Below are positions 62,898 to 64,000 of a stretch of 64,000 nucleotides of DNA, in pieces. The notes under the pieces are model-generated. The model saw only the letters and a program-made list of their open reading frames with translations, was not told where the DNA came from and did no database searches. Location: positions 178,346-242,345 of the forward strand of contig JACPYS010000049.1 in assembly GCA_016195915.1 (NCBI GenBank), in the 5' to 3' direction. Source of the DNA: Betaproteobacteria bacterium. Its GTDB lineage: Bacteria; Pseudomonadota; Gammaproteobacteria; Burkholderiales; SG8-39. Within the stretch, counting starts at the first letter, position 1; each line of letters opens with the position of its first letter. The translations under genes and the position numbers were made by a program.

Positions 62898-63380
62898 ATG
62901 AGCGGATCCGAGGCCGCAGACATGACTGAGAAAAATCTCGATCACTGGTCGCGCATGTATCTCGAGCAGGTTACTCACGCTCGACACCACGAGACTCTAC
63001 GTGCTCAGTCCACGAACCTCGTTGTCGTTGTCTCCGCTGCATTGCTCGCTTTCCTCGCGTCAAACGCCGCGACCCCAGGGCGTCAAGTCATGGTTGGCGT
63101 GTTCTTGATAGCTGTAAATGTCTACGGCCTTCTAATGAGTCTGAAGCACTATGAGCGCAGTCGACTCCATGTGACGGTGGCGTCGAGGTATCGAGACGTG
63201 CTTTCCGACAACACCCCGGTAGGGGGTCAGACGTTGAATGAGGCAAGGGAATCGGGCCATCAGGCTCATAGGGAACGCTTTCCGATTCCCCTCATTGCGG
63301 GTGTCAGAGCTTATGCAATGTGGTCAGGCCTGCACTTGCTCCTTGCCGTAATCGGTAGCTGGGTTGCGTTCTACCGGTAG
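62898..63380 (+). CDS. Integron cassette 2 membrane protein, unknown function
   Basis: 160 residues from ATG 62898. A soluble start (EKNLDHWSRMYLEQVTHARHHE), then three hydrophobic segments: VVVVSAALLAFLASN, VMVGVFLIAVNVYGLLM and LHLLLAVIGSWVAFY, with HYERSRLHVTVASRYRDVL between them. It resembles small SLATT-like or RipA-like effector membrane proteins that occur in cassettes, but this is not certain. It begins four bases after the R' of attC1 and ends 20 bases before attC2. Confidence 0.8.
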   Translation: MSGSEAADMTEKNLDHWSRMYLEQVTHARHHETLRAQSTNLVVVVSAALLAFLASNAATPGRQVMVGVFLIAVNVYGLLMSLKHYERSRLHVTVASRYRDVLSDNTPVGGQTLNEARESGHQAHRERFPIPLIAGVRAYAMWSGLHLLLAVIGSWVAFYR

Positions 63381-63400
63381 GTGGAGAGCGTGACGTTGCA

Positions 63401-63490
63401 GCCCAACAACGCAGCCCACCCGGACGCGCGGGCGAGCGCCGCGCGTTGCATGGGTCCGCGGTCGCGCGCCGGTGGCTGCGGACGTTGATA
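63401..63490 (+). repeat. attC recombination site 2 (90 bp)
   Basis: R'' GCCCAAC at 63401-63407 and R' GTTGATA at 63484-63490. The arms GCAGCCCACCCGG / CCGGTGGCTGC are nearly identical to attC1, the same 90-bp length. R'' is the exact complement of cassette 2's 5' junction GTTGGGC. The similarity of both attC sites is typical for chromosomal (sedentary) integrons. Confidence 0.92.
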
Positions 63491-63672
63491 TGGCTTTCTG
63501 TGTCAACAGGGCTGAATGCGGCCTTCCCACAGAAGCACAGTGGGCGATCGAGGAATCCCAGAGCCAGATAGGGAACGCGGCGGGGCCATCTGAAGCGACG
63601 GTCGATCAAGCTGATATTCGCGCGTTGGGTAGCGGCATGACTGCTGTGCGTCGCGGAGCTGCCTCGGTCTAG
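63490..63672 (+). CDS. Possible third cassette reading frame, 60 residues
   Basis: The ATG at 63490 starts in the last base of attC2's R' site. The product MAFCVNRAECGLPTEAQW and onward has no recognised family; it ends GAASV. No R'' (TATCAAC, the complement of GTTGATA) was found up to the window edge, so the cassette is either truncated or the reading frame is fortuitous. Bases 63673-63837 after it contain a small CCGG-type palindrome (GCCGGCGTGAGCCGG) and nothing else I can support. Confidence 0.35.
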   Translation: MAFCVNRAECGLPTEAQWAIEESQSQIGNAAGPSEATVDQADIRALGSGMTAVRRGAASV

Positions 63673-63837
63673 GATCTGGGATGCCGGCGTGAGCCGGACC
63701 AATAACGTCCGTCAAGGATTCTCCTTTCCGCGGCCGCGCCGCGTTGCCTATCTGGCGTGAGTGGTGGATGTCGTTGGCCTCCTTTGCCAAGCCGATTTCG
63801 GCAGGCAGCTATTTGTCGACGGTTGTGATCGTTCAGT

Positions 63838-64000
63838 TCACTGCGGCTTGACGATCTGGCCGATGGCCCAGGCGAAGCCCGAGAGCTCGCGCGCGAGCGC
63901 GACCACGATCTTGTTGTGATTGACGTGCCTGGCGTTCATGCGCCGATACTTCGCCGAGAGGCGCAGTTGCGCACGCCAGGCGATGTCGCAGGCGGCTTTC
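63838..64000 (-). CDS. IS110-family transposase, C-terminal end (partial at window edge)
   Basis: The 54 codons in the window read AACDIAWRAQLRLSAKYRRM, then HNKIVVALARELSGFAWAIG and the end IVKPQ with a TGA stop. This is the C-terminal (transposase_20-type) end of IS110/IS1111 transposases. The 5' part lies outside the window, so integrity is unknown. It marks the right side of the integron region. Confidence 0.85.
   Translation of the reverse strand, partial: KAACDIAWRAQLRLSAKYRRMNARHVNHNKIVVALARELSGFAWAIGQIVKPQ

Noticed and set aside
63503..63790. Minus-strand frame with an LPTEAQW-like or PAHAGIP-like motif
   Set aside because: The apparent motifs come from a small palindrome (GCCGG-GTGAG-CCGG type); no protein family can be supported.

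Overview
The window is GC-rich (roughly 65 percent by eye) and gene-dense. It carries a Gram-negative porin, two Bug/TctC-type periplasmic solute receptors, outer-membrane efflux genes and many short lipoproteins, which point to a betaproteobacterium, most likely Burkholderiales or a relative. This is inferred from gene content; no rRNA or tRNA gene was seen. The organism looks adapted to toxic metals and metalloids. It has a complete mer operon, a CusCBA copper/silver efflux operon, a P-type metal ATPase with its own MerR regulator, and an ArsS-type radical SAM enzyme. It also carries an unusually large number of class III nucleotide cyclases (four intact, one relic).

Layout. 1-2.7 kb: end of a porin gene with a strong terminator, then decayed material (IS5 transposase start, lipoprotein gene, shredded cyclase and CcdA-like copies). 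2.7-6.2 kb: thioredoxin, CcdA and a DUF255 protein with a DsbD-alpha-like tail, in effect a DsbD split over three genes. 6.2-9.6 kb: a moaA 3' relic, cyclase 1, a duplicated promoter/leader and an unrecognised secreted protein. 9.7-14.7 kb (minus): DUF3047, DUF547, radical SAM and DUF547 genes, a hydrolase fragment, a DUF1109 (NrsF-like) gene and a DUF427 gene. 15-17.4 kb: arsS and a sodium:solute symporter. 17.5-34.8 kb: metal island (P-type ATPase, CcdA-like, MerR-HMA fusion, cyclase 2, CusF/CusABC, a truncated merR copy, cyclase 3, merTPAC with divergent merR). 34.9-39.2 kb: broken YiiX-like hydrolase, pentaheme cytochrome, MetE-like enzyme and L,D-transpeptidase.

39.1-44 kb is the part I consider most novel. 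An ECF sigma factor and zinc-finger anti-sigma factor sit between two genes encoding cysteine-rich NPCAAK-repeat proteins: a small secreted peptide and a c-type cytochrome flanked by the same repeats. Downstream are an uncharacterised His-rich protein, a small secreted protein and a YeeE/TsuA-type sulfur transporter. A shared promoter pattern, TGTAAG-N18-GTC, lies in front of the sigma gene, the NPCAAK peptide, the 1.85-kb lipoprotein, cyclase 1 and the duplicated leader at 8.06 kb. This suggests one ECF regulon spread over the window.

44-53 kb: TVP38-type membrane protein, cyclase 4, a GGDEF-EAL protein, a cupin, a nitrilase relic, two TctC receptors, GAF protein, GDSL esterase and a hypothetical gene. 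53-59.7 kb: SPFH, DUF4178, small membrane protein, DUF350, spermidine-synthase-like and FAD-oxidoreductase genes in one run, resembling known membrane-stress neighbourhoods. 59.8-61.1 kb: hicAB between the oxidoreductase gene and a damaged copy of its 3' end. 61.2-63.5 kb: a decayed chromosomal integron with a dead integrase, two cassettes and two attC sites whose outer core sequences match as integron theory predicts. The window ends in an IS110-family transposase.

Repeated decayed copies (cyclase, CcdA-like, merR, merA tail, oxidoreductase 3' end, anti-sigma fragment) show that this region has undergone repeated duplication followed by deletion.
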